The translations under genes and the position numbers were made by a program. A stretch of 64,000 nt of DNA from Albula goreensis (lineage: Eukaryota; Chordata; Actinopteri; Albuliformes; Albulidae): positions 37,124,886 to 37,188,885 of the forward strand of contig CM040750.1 in assembly GCA_022829145.1 (NCBI GenBank), in the 5' to 3' direction. Below, piece by piece: positions 1 to 11,548 of the stretch. Position 1 is the stretch's first letter. Each line of letters opens with the position of its first letter. A model generated the notes under the pieces. It was given only the letters and a program-made list of their open reading frames with translations, ran no database searches and was not told the origin of the DNA.

Positions 1-88
1 CCTTCACGTTCAGAGTGTCATAGTCAGGTGATGCAGCGGCCAGGTTGAGACCTGTGTAGGTGTCATCTTGGGGGTCAGGATGAGCACT
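1..88 (-). CDS. Copy A exon 13: last tail exon with paired YxxL motifs (partial)
   Basis: Acceptor ttctacag, then codons for DDTYTGLNL and SPDYDTLNVK. By comparison with copy B the stop should lie about 8 bases beyond the window edge. Confidence 0.65.
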
Positions 89-581
89 CTGTAGAAGGAA
101 GTGATGTCACTGAGATATGAAGGGTTGGAAGGAGTCGGCTGGAGGTTTGTTGTTGTGCTTGTCATGTTACTGTCCCCATTATGTTTCAAGCACTCATCAC
201 CTTACAGTCAGGTAGATATCAGTACTGCTCTTACAAACTGGATACAAACAGTAAATAACCCCCCCCACCACCACCTCTCTGCCCCAATATTCAAAGTAAG
301 TCATTTAAAATAATATTTAAATGTATTTAAGTCATCTGTTTATATGTGCTTACAGTACACCGCCAGCTCATACATTACCTCCAGGCAAATCATTAAAATT
401 CATTAGAAATGTTCAAAACTAAATCTTACCTTCCTATGTGGAAGCCAAACTAAAAACTAAAGACTAAAACTGATCTGAGATTGATACAAATTTAATCACA
501 AGCAATCTGATGGCATACTGCTTCTCTACCCATGGGCCAGTGTGTCAGTAGATAGTAATTAACCAATCAGGTAAAACTCAC

Positions 582-662
582 GCTCAGTGTGTCATAATCA
601 GGTGACACAGTCTTCAGGTTGAGAGCTGTGTAGGTGTCATTGTGCGGGGCAGAACAGGATCT
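582..662 (-). CDS. Copy A exon 12: tail exon with paired YxxL motifs
   Basis: Exactly 81 nt (27 codons, phase 0-0), with donor gtgagt. It encodes NDTYTALNLKTVSPDYDTLS, so two YxxL motifs separated by eight residues. A 48-bp direct repeat covers the acceptor and creates a second acceptor about 48 bp upstream; using it would add a TGA stop. Confidence 0.7.
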
Positions 663-752
663 CTGCAGAAGGAAATGATGTCATAGAGAGATGAAGGGAA
701 GGAAGGATCTCTGCAGAAGGAAATGATGTCATAGAGAGATGAAGGGAAGGAA
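657..752. repeat. 48-bp direct repeat covering the acceptor of copy A's tail exon
   Basis: Two nearly identical 48-bp copies, each with the splice acceptor of exon 12 (start positions 657 and 705). Copy B has one copy only. Confidence 0.8.
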
Positions 753-1093
753 GGACTTGGCTCTATGTTCTCATTGGCCTCTCTTCTTCCCTCCCGGCCT
801 GTGGTTCTGTGAGACCTGGGTCATCCCTGACTTACAGATGGGGCTCGTGTGCTACGATATTAATGACCATGGCCAAACCCCCGACAGTGTGCTTTAAACA
901 GTTGTTTTATTTTATTTGCATGCAGATGTGCAGCTGTTTCCATGCCATGATGACTCATGTGCATATGAAATCCAGGTTTACTGCCGCTGCAGCTACATTT
1001 TAAGGTATGACTGCTCCCCAGTCAAACTTAGAACATATTTCTGTATGATATGCCTAAACCATATTCTGCATTTACAGCTTTCTGAGTGGGGAG

Positions 1094-4000
1094 GGTAGCC
1101 AGCTCACCCAGGATGGTGCCCTGTAGGTATGAGGGTACCCAGCTCACCCAGGATGGTGCCCTGTAGGTATGAGGGTACCCAGCCCACCCAGGATGGTGCC
1201 CTGTAGGTATGAGGGTACCCAGCCCACCCAGGATGGTGCCCTGTAGGTATGGGGGTACCCAGCTCACCCAGGATTGTGCCCTGTAGTAGGATGGGTACCC
1301 AGCTCACCCAGGATGGTGCCCTGTAGGTATGGGGGTACCCAGCCACCCAGGATGGTGCCCTGTAGGTATGGGGGTACCCAGCTCACCCAGGATGGTGCCC
1401 TGTAGGTATGGGGGTACCCAGCTCACCCAGGATGGTGCCCCTGTAGGTATGAGGTACCCAGCTCACCCAGGATGGTGCCCTGTAGTATGGGGGTACCCAG
1501 CTCACCCAGGATGGTGCCCTGTAGGTATGGGGGTACCCAGCTCACCCAGGATGGTGCCCTGTAGGTAGGATGGGGTACCCAGCTCACCCAGGATGGTGCC
1601 CTGTAGGTGTACCCAGCTCACCCAGGATGGTGCCCTGTAGGTATCACCCAGGAGGTACCCAGCTCACCCAGGATGGTGCCCTGTAGGTATGGGGGTACCC
1701 AGCTCACCCAGGATGGTGCCCTGCTCACCCAGGATGGTGTATGGGGTACCCAGCTCACCCAGGATGGTGCCCTGTAGGTATGGGGGTACCCAGCTCACCC
1801 AGGATGGTGCCCTGTAGGTATGGGGGTACCCAGCTCACCCAGGATGGTGTCCTGTAGGTTTGGGGGTACCCAGCTCACCCAGGATGGTGCCCTGTAGGTA
1901 TGGGGGTACCCAGGGTGGGGGTACCCAGCTCACCCAGGACCCAGCTCACCCAGGATGGTGCCCTGTAGGTATGGGGTACCCAGCTCACCCAGGATGGTGC
2001 CCTGTAGGTATGGGGGTACCCAGCTCACCCAGGATGGTGCCCTGTAGGTATGGGGGTACCCAGCTCACCCAGGATGGTGCCCTGTAGGCTCACCCAGGAT
2101 GGTGCCCTGTAGGTATGGGGGTACCCAGCTCAGGATGGTGCCCAGGAGCCCACCCAGGATGGTGCCCTAGGTATGGGGTACCCAGCTCACCCAGGATGGT
2201 GCCCTGTAGGTACCCAGCTCACCCAGGATGGTGCCCTGTAGGTATGGGGGTACCCAGCTCACCCAGGATGGTGCCTGTAGGTTTGGGGTACCCAGCTCAC
2301 CCAGGATGGTGCCCTGTAGGTATGGGGGTACCCAGCTCACCCAGGATGGTGCCCTGTAGGTATGGGGGTACCCAGCTCACCCAGGATGGTGCCCTGTAGG
2401 TATGAGGGTACCCAGCTCACCCAGGATGGTGCCCTGTAGGTATGGGGTACCCAGCTCACCCAGGATGGTGCCCTGTGGTATGGGGTACCCAGCTCACCCA
2501 GGATGGTGCCCTGTAGGGTATGGGGGTACCCAGCTCACCCAGGATGGTGCCCTGTAGGTATGGGGGTACCCAGCTCACCCAGGATGGTGCCCTGTAGGTA
2601 TGGGGCTACCCAGCTCACCCAGGATGGTGCCCTGTAGGTTTGGGGGTACCCAGCTCACCCAGGATGGTGCCCTGTAGGTATGGGGGTACCCAGCTCACCC
2701 AGGATGGTGCCCTGTAGGTATGGGGTACCCAGCTCACCCAGGATGGTGCCCTGTAGGTATGGGGTACCCAGCTCACCCAGGATGGTGCCCTGTAGGTTTG
2801 AGGGTACCCAGCTCACCCAGGATGGTGCCCCTGTGCCCTGGTATGGGGTACCCAGCTCACCCAGGATGGTGCCCTGTAGGTATGGGGGTACCCAGCTCAC
2901 CCAGGATGGTGCCCTGTAGGGTATGGGGTACCCAGCTCACCCAGGATGGTGCCCTGTAGGTATGGGCCCAGCTCACCCAGGATGGTGCCCTGTAGGTATG
3001 GGGTACCCAGCCCACCCAGGATGGTGCCCTGTAGGTATGGGGTACCCAGCTCACCCAGGATGGTGCCCTGTAGGTATGGGGTACCCAGCTCACCCAGGAT
3101 GGTGCCCTGTAGGTATGGGGGTACCCAGCTCACCCAGGATGGTGCCCTGTAGGTATGGGGGTACCCAGCTCACCCAGGATGGTGCCCTGTAGGTATGGGG
3201 GTACCCAGCTCACCCAGGATGGTGCCCTGTAGGTATGGGGGTACCCAGCTCACCCAGGATGGTGCCCTGTAGGTATGGGGGTACCCAGCTCACCCAGGAT
3301 GGTGCCCTGTAGGTATGATGGTACCCAGCTCACCCAGGATGGTGCCCTGTAGGTATGGGGGTACCCAGCTCACCCAGGATGGTGCCCTGTAGGTATGAGG
3401 GTACCCAGCTCACCCAGGATGGTGCCCTGTTAGGTATGGGGGTACCCAGCTCACCCAGGATGGTGCCCTGTAGGTATGGGGGTACCCAGCTCACCCAGAT
3501 GGTGCCCTGTAGGTATGATGGTACCCAGCTCACCCAGGATGGTGCCCTGTAGGTATGGGGGTACCCAGCTCACCCAGGATGGTGCCCTGTAGGTATGGGG
3601 GTACCCAGCTCACCCAGGATGGTGCCCTGAAGATATGGGGGTACACAGCTCACCCAGGATGGTGCCCTGTAGGTAGGTATGGGGTACCCAGCTCACCCAG
3701 GATGGTGCCCTGTAGGTATGGGGTACCCAGCTCACCCAGGATGGTGCCCTGTAGGTAGCTCACCCAGGGGGTACCCAGCTCACCCAGGCTCATGATTGTG
3801 CCTGTAGGTATGGGGGTACCCAGCTCACCCAGGATGGTGCCCTGTTGGTATGGGGTACCCAGCTCACCCAGGATGGTGCCCTGTAGGTATGGGGGGTACC
3901 CAGCTCACCCAGTATGGTGCCCTGTAGGTATGGGGTACCCAGCTCACCCAGGATGGTGCCCTGTAGGTATGGGGGTACCCAGCTCACCCAGGATGGTGCC

Positions 4001-4362
4001 CTGTAGGTATGGGGTACCCCGGCTCACCCAGGATTGTGCCCTGTAGGTATGGGGTACCCAGCTCACCCAGGATGGTGCCTTGTAGGTATGGGGGGGCTCA
4101 CCCAGGATGGTGCCCTGTAGGTATGAGGGTACCCAGCTCACCCAGGATGGTGCCCTCTAGGTATGGGGGTACCCAGCTCACCCAGGATGGTGCCCTGTAG
4201 GTATGGGGGTACCCAGCTCACCCAGGATGGTGCCCTGTAGGTATGGGGGGTACACAGCTCACCCTACCCAGCTCACCCAGGATGGTGCCCTGTAGGTATG
4301 GGGGTACCCAGCTCACCCAGGATGGTGCCCTGTAGGTATGGGGGTACCCAGCTTACCCACAG
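1094..4362. repeat. Minisatellite VNTR-1, ~40-bp unit, ~80 copies
   Basis: A tandem array of a 39-41 bp unit containing CAGCTCACCCAGGATGGTGC, with many one-base length variants and partial units. It lies in the intron between copy A's 49-nt exon and its first tail exon. Read on the gene's strand, each unit contains an AG-bounded and GT-bounded 13-nt segment (ctacag / ggcaccatcctgg / gtgagc). Open frames inside it are by-products of the repeat. Confidence 0.95.
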
Positions 4363-4431
4363 CAAATCTTCATTCAGTGAACCCAGCTCAGTAACCCTAA
4401 TACTTCTGCTGAAGAATTTTGACTGACTAAC

Positions 4432-4480
4432 CTCTTTATCCACTTTGGTGAGCTCTGTCTTGTTTGCTGGGTTTCTCCTT
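4432..4480 (-). CDS. Copy A exon 11: short cytoplasmic exon
   Basis: A 49-nt exon with acceptor ccaaacag and donor GAG/gttagt. It reads RRNPANKTELTKVDKE, basic then polar. The length and phase match copy B's 49-nt exon exactly although the sequence has diverged, which supports the call. Confidence 0.55.
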
Positions 4481-4607
4481 CTGTTTGGAAAGAAGTGCAC
4501 AAGCAGGGGAAAAAATCTCCATCAGTCAAAGGTTGGTGCAGAAGCATCAGTGATCAAACATAAAAAAGTAATAAAATCACAAAAGAACTGAGTACGAGAA
4601 TGGGATA

Positions 4608-4610
4608 TGA

Positions 4611-4685
<75 letters not shown>

Positions 4686-4692
4686 ATATATT
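4608..4692. repeat. (AT)n microsatellite
   Basis: A nearly pure AT dinucleotide run in copy A's intron between the transmembrane exon and the 49-nt exon. Confidence 0.95.
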
Positions 4693-4780
4693 CTACACAT
4701 ACATGACATTAGAGCAGTGTATTGTGCAGGTAATTCATGAAGTTTGAATGAACAGGAACCCAACCCTAAATGAATCTTAC

Positions 4781-4883
4781 CTCTTACACACACACACAGT
4801 AGCAGCTATGAACGCAAGAGCCACAAAGACTGTGATCCCACCAGCAGCACATATAACTAGCACGTGATTTCTGAAGAGATGAC
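4781..4883 (-). CDS. Copy A exon 10: transmembrane segment
   Basis: A 103-nt exon encoding a hydrophobic run of about 24 residues (VLVICAAGGITVFVALAF and following), then the cysteine-rich VCVCKR stop-transfer end. Acceptor ttcag, donor gtaaga. Confidence 0.8.
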
Positions 4884-4975
4884 CTGAAAGGTGTAAGTGT
4901 ATCAGTTAGCCAACATTAGCCATGTCACAATAACCCAGTATATATCCAACATATCCTGTATATGACTAAACTTAC

Positions 4976-5245
4976 TGTCTTTCATGATTAATTTAGTTGT
5001 AGCATTGTGTGTTCCATGTGTGTTCTGTGTCTCACAGTAGTACAGTCCACTGTTCCAGGATCTAAAGTTAGAAAAGTTCAAACTCTGTCCTGATCCTGTC
5101 TGCCAGACTCCACTTTCATTCTTCTTAAACCAGGTGTAGCTCTGCACTGGTGGGTTGGCATCACTGCTGCAGGTCAGAGTCACTGAACTGCCCTCCTTTA
5201 CTTCACCAGAGGGATTGACTGAGACTGAAGTGTTCTTGGGACCAT
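4976..5245 (-). CDS. Copy A exon 9: membrane-proximal C2 Ig domain
   Basis: A 270-nt phase 1-1 exon with ANPPVQ, YTWFKKNES and GLYYCETQNTHG. It is orthologous in position and sequence to copy B's exon at 18,706, which has lost four codons (SSDA). Confidence 0.82.
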
Positions 5246-5407
5246 CTTTAAACAAGAGACATGTGTTATTCGTAAAAAATAATGCATATTTATTTATTAT
5301 TCAATATTGGGCCCGCATCTAATATATAGTGAAACCTAACTAACTCAATGAGCCAACTAGGGTGCAAAGCAGCTAAAAATAAAAAATAAAGTAAAAAATG
5401 TACTCAC

Positions 5408-5677
5408 ACTGAACATCTACAGTCACAGCAGGAGAGTTCAGAGCTCCATGCTGGTTCTGTGCCTCACAGTAGTACTGCCCACTGTCCTCAGAGCTGATGT
5501 TAGTGAAGGTGTAACTCTCTCCTGTTCCTCTCTCTGAGCTTCCAGCTCCAGTCTTCTTAAACCAGGTGTATCTCTGCACTGGTGGGTTGGCATCACTGCT
5601 GCAGGTCAGAGTCACTGAACTGCCCTCCTTTATGACACCAGAGGGACTGACTGATACTGTGGTGCTCTTGGGAGGAT
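5408..5677 (-). CDS. Copy A exon 8: C2-type Ig domain, NPPVQ type
   Basis: A 270-nt phase 1-1 exon with SSVTLTCSSDANPPVQ, YTWFKKTG and GQYYCEAQNQHG. This is the CD22-like membrane-proximal domain type. It is very similar to copy B exons at 19,634 and 20,571. Confidence 0.82.
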
Positions 5678-5872
5678 CTGAAAGAGATGAAAAGGTCCTG
5701 TAGTTGAATATAAATGTCACTCACACACAGCCCAGTAACATTTGTGGGCTTACTGCCACAAATCTATTTGCAAGGCTTTACATGGTGTATTAAAACCTAA
5801 TTCATGGTTTGAATCAGCTGGTATTTGAGTTTTAGAGGGCAGTACATTTCACAGTGCACTTAACATACTCAC

Positions 5873-6121
5873 AGTTGACACTGAGAGTCACTGCAGAGGA
5901 GAGCAGATGGTTGTGTCCATCCTGTACAGCACAGGAGTATCTGCCTGAGTCTCCTCTCCTGGCTGTGAGCTGAAGGTCCTGGTTGGTGATGGAAAGAGAT
6001 TCTCCATTCTTGTACCAGGTGAAGGTTTGGCTGTTGCTCAGGTGAGTACAGGTGGTAATACAGGTCAGTGTCACCACCTGTCCCTCTGTCACAGTGTCTG
6101 GTTTTACTTGTATCTTCGTAC
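5873..6121 (-). CDS. Copy A exon 7: C2-type Ig domain
   Basis: A 249-nt phase 1-1 exon with DTVTEGQVVTLTC, FTWYKNGES and GRYSCAVQDG. It is the fourth DTVTEGQ-type domain of this gene. Confidence 0.78.
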
Positions 6122-6511
6122 CTGTGTGCATAAAATAAATATAGTACCAAAGTCATCCAGTTATTCAACACAGAACTAGAATGTGCAGTCAAAATAGGAT
6201 ATAATATATACATAATATACAGAGATACTGACATAATATTTGTATCTGACATTATTTGGTCATAATGAAAGGTATTTCCTGTGGCACTATAATGATTCCT
6301 GATATTGTCTTTGAAATTTCAGAATCTGAAACATACTGTGTTTGTTTCAGCAAACCACATGCCAAACATGATCACAGCTCCTCTGTTTTCTGCACATCCT
6401 GATTCAGCCATATTCATTTTGAGGATGTATCAAAGTGTTATTTCACAAAAAATGTCTGGTCTTTTGGTAATAAAGGGTAGTAAATATATGAATGTGACTT
6501 TGTTAACTCAC

Positions 6512-6757
6512 ATTCCACACTGAGAGTCACTTCATTAGAAAGGAGATTCTCATATCCTCCTACAGCACAGGAGTATCTGCCTGTATCTCCACTGCTGGCT
6601 GTGAACTGGAGCTCCTGGTTGGTGTTCTGTAGAGATTTTCCATTCTGGTACCAGATGAAGGCTGGGCTGTTTCTCATGTGAGTGCAGACGATCTTACAGG
6701 TCATAGTCACCCTCCACACATCTGTGACTGGGTGAGAATTTATATCAACCCTAAAAC
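6512..6757 (-). CDS. Copy A exon 6: C2-type Ig domain
   Basis: A 246-nt phase 1-1 exon with VTMTCKIVCTH, FIWYQNGKSL and GRYSCAVGGY. The usual DTVTEGQ strand is diverged to HPVTDVW. It has no counterpart in copy B. Confidence 0.76.
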
Positions 6758-7156
6758 CTGTGTGGATAAAAGAAATGAGGCATCACAGTATGTCATGCCA
6801 TTCTGCAAAGTTTGAGACCCGATCTGAAATTGCAATTCTGGAGGGCTGCAGGGTATTGGCAGATACAGGAGGGTGCACTATGCCCATGAACCCTCTGACC
6901 CATAACCCCCCCCCACCGCTCACAACCACCACCAAAACATAAAATAAAATAAAACAAAGGTTTAACATTTTTGCAGTCTTATGTAACACCTCTTCCTTGT
7001 GCCCATCACAAATGTATGGTGAAACTGACTGTGACTGTAGCTGCAGGGGAATGGTTTAACAAACACGATACATTGAAGTAAAAAAAAATTCACTGCTCAC
7101 TTGTTTCTCTCTGCATTTAAGAGGACAGTAAAATGAATTAAGCCTCACACACTCAC

Positions 7157-7417
7157 ATGTCACTTTGAGAGTCACTGCAAGAGAATGCAGGTATTTCCCA
7201 ATGACATAGCCACCATCCCATACATCACAGGAGTAGCTGCCTGCTCTTTCACTGCTGGCTGTAAACTGAAGCTCCTGTTTGTTGTTGGATAGATCTTGTC
7301 CATTCTTGTACCAGTGGAAGTATTTACTGTTACTCAGGTGAGTACAGGTGGTTCTACAGGTCAGTGTCACACTCTGTCCCTCTGTCACTGTGTCAGAGTC
7401 TGTTTCAGCCCTTACAC
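7157..7417 (-). CDS. Copy A exon 5: C2-type Ig domain
   Basis: A 261-nt phase 1-1 exon with VTLTCRTTCTHLS, FHWYKNGQ and GSYSCDVWD. It has no counterpart in copy B. Confidence 0.78.
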
Positions 7418-7809
7418 CTGAGTGGATAAAAGCAGCATATTAATGAAATGCACTCCAGTTATTCACATAAACACAGAACCCTTTACATATATAAACCTAG
7501 TCTCTGGTTTCTCCTTTGAGTTTTCTGTGACAAATCATTTTCATTTTGGCAAATAATGCATTAAAAAGTGACTATTACACCACTATCCATTCCTATTATA
7601 AAACCTTAAAGTCACTTTTCAATGTTTCTGAAGACACTAAATATAACCACAATGAAATATTCCAGTGTTTAAGAACTACAATCAACCATGTCACAACCAG
7701 CTACAAAATCTTGAATCACAGATGTTATTTTCTAGACACTCTCTTTGGTGCATTCTAAAAAAGATATATCTAGTCAGTGTACACACATAACACCATTGTG
7801 CACACTCAC

Positions 7810-8052
7810 ATTTCACACTGACTGCAGGAGAAGGAGATCTCTCATAGCCTTTTACAGCACAGGAGTAGAGGTCTGTATCATCACTGCTGGCTAAGATGAA
7901 GGAGTACTGCATCCGGTTTTCATTGTTTATAACTTTGCTGTTCTTGTACCAGATGAAGGCTGGGCTGCCTGTCAGAGTGCAGGTGGTTCTACAGGTGAGT
8001 GTCACCCTCTGTCCCTCTGTCACTGTGTCAGGATTCACACTCACCTGTAGAT
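7810..8052 (-). CDS. Copy A exon 4: C2-type Ig domain
   Basis: A 243-nt phase 1-1 exon with Ig hallmarks VTLTC, FIWYKN and LYSCAVKG. The extra cysteine in LTCRTTCT is typical of the second domain of Siglecs, where it bonds to the V domain. It is the counterpart of copy B's only exon of this type. Confidence 0.8.
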
Positions 8053-8153
8053 CTGCATAAAAAACAAGCATGATTAAAACAGCATTTCTCTTTTCTGTTG
8101 CCTTTATAGAAAAGTAAAAATAATGTAGTTTAAATGTGTACTTGCAGAGTTAC

Positions 8154-8500
8154 CTGTAACTGTTAATGTGACACCAGGCTGACCAGTATATTTCCCCCCT
8201 TCAGTATTAGTCAGGAACCTGAAGCGGTATGTTGCTGAATCACTTTCTGTCAGACCTGTTATTCTAAAACTGCAGTCATGGTCTTATTCCCTCTGTACTG
8301 AACACGCCCTCTGTACTGTGGGTTCTGAGACAGGTCTTCAGGCTCAGAATTTTCAGGCCAGCAAGTGAACCACAACCTTTTCTGTACTATATTACCCCTG
8401 GGGTAAGAGTAAGTGCAGGGCATGTCCACTGTAGATCCCTTTAAGGCACAGATTCTCTCAGGGGTGTAAGTCACACTCCAGCCATTCTGACCCACAACAC
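8154..8500 (-). pseudogene. Copy A exon 3: Siglec-type V-set domain, one-base frameshift
   Basis: The exon is 347 nt; copy B's is 351 nt. It encodes a V-type domain with a B-strand cysteine (MPCTYSYP) and the YRGRVQYRG strand. After RGNKT the frame shifts by one base and meets a TAA near 8,257. In the next frame the expected DCSFRITGL...SATYRF continues, so the loss is a single base near 8,277. Splice sites remain good. Confidence 0.75.
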
Positions 8501-9228
8501 CTGAGAAACAAACACACTGCTCAGAAATGTTCTTGCATACAAGTTTTCTGCCACCATTTCACACATATTCTTTGGTATAATTTCACAGAAAGTCAAATGG
8601 CCACATCTACCATTTCCTCTGCTCGTAGATCATACCCATAAATGTATCTTATTCACAGCTCTGCCCGTTTCACACGGCCAGAGATATTTCCATTCACTCA
8701 GAGCATCTCTGCTGCACAGCAGAGTGTGAAGAGGAAATTCAGATCATGAACTCAGTTTGTGCTGTTCCTCTTCAGATGTTTGATGAAAAACAAACACAAC
8801 ATAAAACATAATCCACCGCTTTAAGCCATTGCCAGCGGACATTACAGTGTGATTTTTGTGGACAGGATCTGAAATCCTATTGCACAGGACATGTCTTTAA
8901 TTCCCTACATTTAGCCACATAACACATAGAGTTACTGTTTAGATTAAACAGTAACATGATAGGTTGAATATAGACAGATTGGCTCAGACACCCATAAGTC
9001 ACACATTTGATCAAACAATCCATTCACTGTGAGAAAATAAATGATTAAATATTATTAACATTTTCTTGCTCACCTTGCATTTATTTCTTAAATGATTGAA
9101 TATGTAATAAAGCATTGATCATTTTTAACCATAAAAAGGTGAATATGGAAGTATTTAGTGCTGAAAGACCCTGTAACACATTCACAGCTGACAAAGACAA
9201 ACAGCGCTGAAATAATGAAAGTCTTTAC
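8501..9228 (-). other. Copy A intron 2 (leader to V exon)
   Basis: No gene seen. It is nearly identical to the copy B intron at 22,683-23,416, showing that the two genes share a recent ancestor here. Confidence 0.7.
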
Positions 9229-9285
9229 CTGACACACAGAGGAACGCCAAAATGACTCTTGATGTTTTACAGACCATGGCTGTTC
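9229..9285 (-). CDS. Copy A exon 2: signal peptide
   Basis: A 57-nt exon with acceptor ttcag and donor gtaaag. It encodes a hydrophobic leader ending AFLCVS that exits in phase 1, the standard phase for joining Ig exons. The same exon in copy B differs by one residue (R to G). Confidence 0.7.
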
Positions 9286-9733
9286 CTGAATGTTAAACAT
9301 ATCTTGTGTTAATTTTTTTTTAAACAATAGTGAATGATAAATACCAACTGTAGCAAAACAATGTGCAGCATATTTGCAATAACTTGGAAAGACATTAAAT
9401 TGTATTAACCAGTTAAAGATAAGAATACAACTTTTTATTTTTTTAATAACTTTTTTAAAAATACTTCAAAATATTCTATTTTTATAACAAATATTGAAAC
9501 TATCTCTTGTGCTGACTCCTTATTTACCACTGAATAAACTGATAACAGTAACGTTGGGAGTGGATGTAAGCTCAGGAATGTTGATTCTTCTTCAGTACTT
9601 TGAAAATATTTCATTATTTCAGCCTTCTCACAGCAGAGAGCGAAGCATTCCATTCAAACTATGTTTACTGCCACTCAACCCTAGGAAATAGTTAAAGAAA
9701 ACAAATTTCACATTTATTAAAGCATGCACTTAC

Positions 9734-9752
9734 CCTGTTGAAGAGTTTTCAT
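9734..9752 (-). CDS. Copy A exon 1: start codon and first leader codons
   Basis: A 19-nt coding part beginning ATG AAA ACT CTT, ending at a GTAAGT donor. It joins in frame to the next exon, giving a leader starting MKTLQQ. Exon 2 has a second in-frame ATG (9,277), which would by itself give a compact signal peptide, so the true start is uncertain. Confidence 0.6.
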
Positions 9753-10212
9753 CTCAGTATTTTTGATAAATGTATGAAACGGCCTTACTGACAGAGCAGA
9801 GCCACTGAATGTAACTGTGAAGTTTGTGGCTCACACTAATATTAAAAGTTGACTGGGCTGAACACACTCATGAATGACTTTTTTTCTTCCTATTTTACAT
9901 GCATAATGATGATCGCAATGTTTTCATTTGCTCTACCCCTGTGCAACACCACATCAGTCTTACTTTACAGCAGTGTAATCCTACTCATCTCTAAAACTTA
10001 ACTCATAAATGTAATTGAATAATTTTTTAGCAAGTAGTGTATTTATTTGTATTTTAAACAATTCATTTAAATATTTAAACAATTTTATCTTAAATAATTA
10101 ATGTTGCTGTTTTTGGAGCTGACTTGATCTGTCTCCTGCTCAAAATGTTTCTTCACAAGGTGAAACTTATCTGTGAATAACAGCATAGATTCACTTTTAC
10201 CTGAATAGTTAT
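9753..10212. other. 5' flank of copy A
   Basis: AT-rich flank homologous to the 5' flank of copy B (about 23,940-24,340). A promoter presumably lies here, but I see no clear TATA box. Confidence 0.4.
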
Positions 10213-10224
10213 TTCTATCTGTTA

Positions 10225-10615
10225 TAAATGTGCAGTGATATGTTTTAGATCTGTCAGTCTGAGGGTGCTCTCTTGCTCCATATTCCCCGGATACTCCACA
10301 CAGCCTCTGTACTCACAGGCAGGGGTGTAGCTAGAAATTCTGGGCCCTGTGCACAGGCAGACTCTGAGGGCCCCTCCACTCTTTATAAAAAAAAATCCCA
10401 GACTTTCACGGGCCCCTTCAAACCCCTTCGAGCCCTGTAACTTAGTACCCTCTTCCCCTGGTGCTATGCCCCAGCTCACTGGTGTCAGACAGATCATGAT
10501 TACTTTCTAAATACCAGACTGCTTGTTCTACTGTATTATCAGAGGGATATGAGTAAGTACAGGACGCTTCCATATTATCTCAGAGATATAAGTCAAACTC
10601 CACATTCGCTCACAT
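10225..10615 (-). pseudogene. Dead Siglec-type V exon, interrupted by a transposon (copy 1)
   Basis: On the minus strand the codons read EASCTYSYPSDNT, AVWYLE, then (after the insertion) YRGCVEYPGN and STLRLTDL before a stop. This matches the V exon of the receptors, with the E-strand cysteine lost. The region before CTYSYP is also frame-disrupted. No neighbouring Ig exons remain. Confidence 0.7.
10320..10474. mobile_element. hAT-like miniature inverted-repeat element (copy 1)
   Basis: A 155-bp insert with ends CAGGGGTGTAGC and GCTATGCCCCAG (imperfect inverted repeats). It is flanked by near-perfect 8-bp direct repeats, CTCACAGG (10,312-10,319) and CTCACTGG (10,475-10,482). The 8-bp target duplication and CAGGGG ends fit the hAT superfamily. 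It has no coding capacity. Confidence 0.65.
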
Positions 10616-10840
10616 AGAATACGTAAGAAGAAAAGTCTGAGATGAACAGATTTTCCACAGAATTCCACCTTATAACATATGCATACATCACACATCTAAT
10701 AAGGTGTGTGTGTGTGTGTGTGTATTGCATGATCATATCATATCTTATCATATAGTATGATGCTTAGCCTGTGACTCCACACTGACTCCAGTACATTCTT
10801 AAGCACACTTCACAGCAGCTTTGTGTATAACTGTGAACAG

Positions 10841-10979
10841 GCTGGGTGTTTACTGACACATGAGCTGACATCATCATTCTGAGACTGCTGGGTGTTTACT
10901 GACACATGAGCTGACATCATCATTCTGAGACTGCTGGGTGTTTACTGACACATGAGCTGACATCATCATTCTGAGACTA
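10841..10979. repeat. 46-bp tandem repeat, 3 copies
   Basis: Three tandem 46-bp units containing TGACACATGAGCTGACATCA. Confidence 0.9.
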
Positions 10980-11261
10980 CTCTCCTTCCTTCTTTTCATG
11001 GGCCGAAGTGCAGACAGGAAGTACCCAAGCAGAACGTACTGCACCACATTGCCAAATGCATAGGAACACAAGTATTTCAGTGCAAAACATGCTGTGATGA
11101 ATCTTTTCACATGCCATGAAAGAGTGCTATCCATTATAATAGACGATATTATATACATTAATAGACGTATTTACACCCATGACATGGCTGGAATCTCTTA
11201 AATTGGAACAATGTAAGTATTTCTTCTGAGGAATGCAATATTTCTCAATCACTCACTCCCT

Positions 11262-11548
11262 CCCACACACACACACAAACACAGACACACACATATTCAC
11301 ACACACGCACACACACATACTCGCACACACGTACACGCACCCACACACACTCGCACACATACACAAACACACACACACAGCACACATACACATACACAAA
11401 CGTACAGTTACACAGACACACACACACTCTCACAGACACACACACACACACACGTGCACGCACACACAGACGCACACACACACACACGTGCACTCACACA
11501 GACACACACACTCACGCTTATACTCACACACACGCACACACAAAAAAA
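11262..11548. repeat. CA-rich microsatellite
   Basis: Interrupted (CA)n with CG, CT and TA variants. Long open frames here are artefacts of the dinucleotide repeat. Confidence 0.95.

Larger units (their letters stand above)
1..9752 (-). pseudogene. CD22/Siglec-like Ig receptor, copy A (frameshifted; 3' end outside window)
   Basis: A minus-strand receptor gene assembled from 13 exons: two leader exons, a V-type Ig exon, four C2 exons of the DTVTEGQ type, two C2 exons of the NPPVQ type, a transmembrane exon, a 49-nt cytoplasmic exon, and two tail exons with YxxL motifs. By family, such proteins are type I membrane receptors on leukocytes whose V domain may bind sialylated glycans and whose tail tyrosines recruit signalling proteins. 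All exons except the V exon keep the normal phases. The V exon lacks one base relative to copy B and runs into a stop, so I call the gene a probable pseudogene. A sequencing error or a non-functional allele could look the same. The last exon is cut by base 1. A 3.3-kb minisatellite occupies the tail intron. Confidence 0.75.

Noticed and set aside
582-662. Classic ITIM in the receptor tails
   Set aside because: The residue two before tyrosine is D, E or P rather than I, V, L or S. I describe YxxL pairs with ITAM-like spacing instead.
1094-4362. CRISPR-like array
   Set aside because: Units abut one another with no unique spacers of constant length, in clearly eukaryotic DNA. It is a minisatellite.
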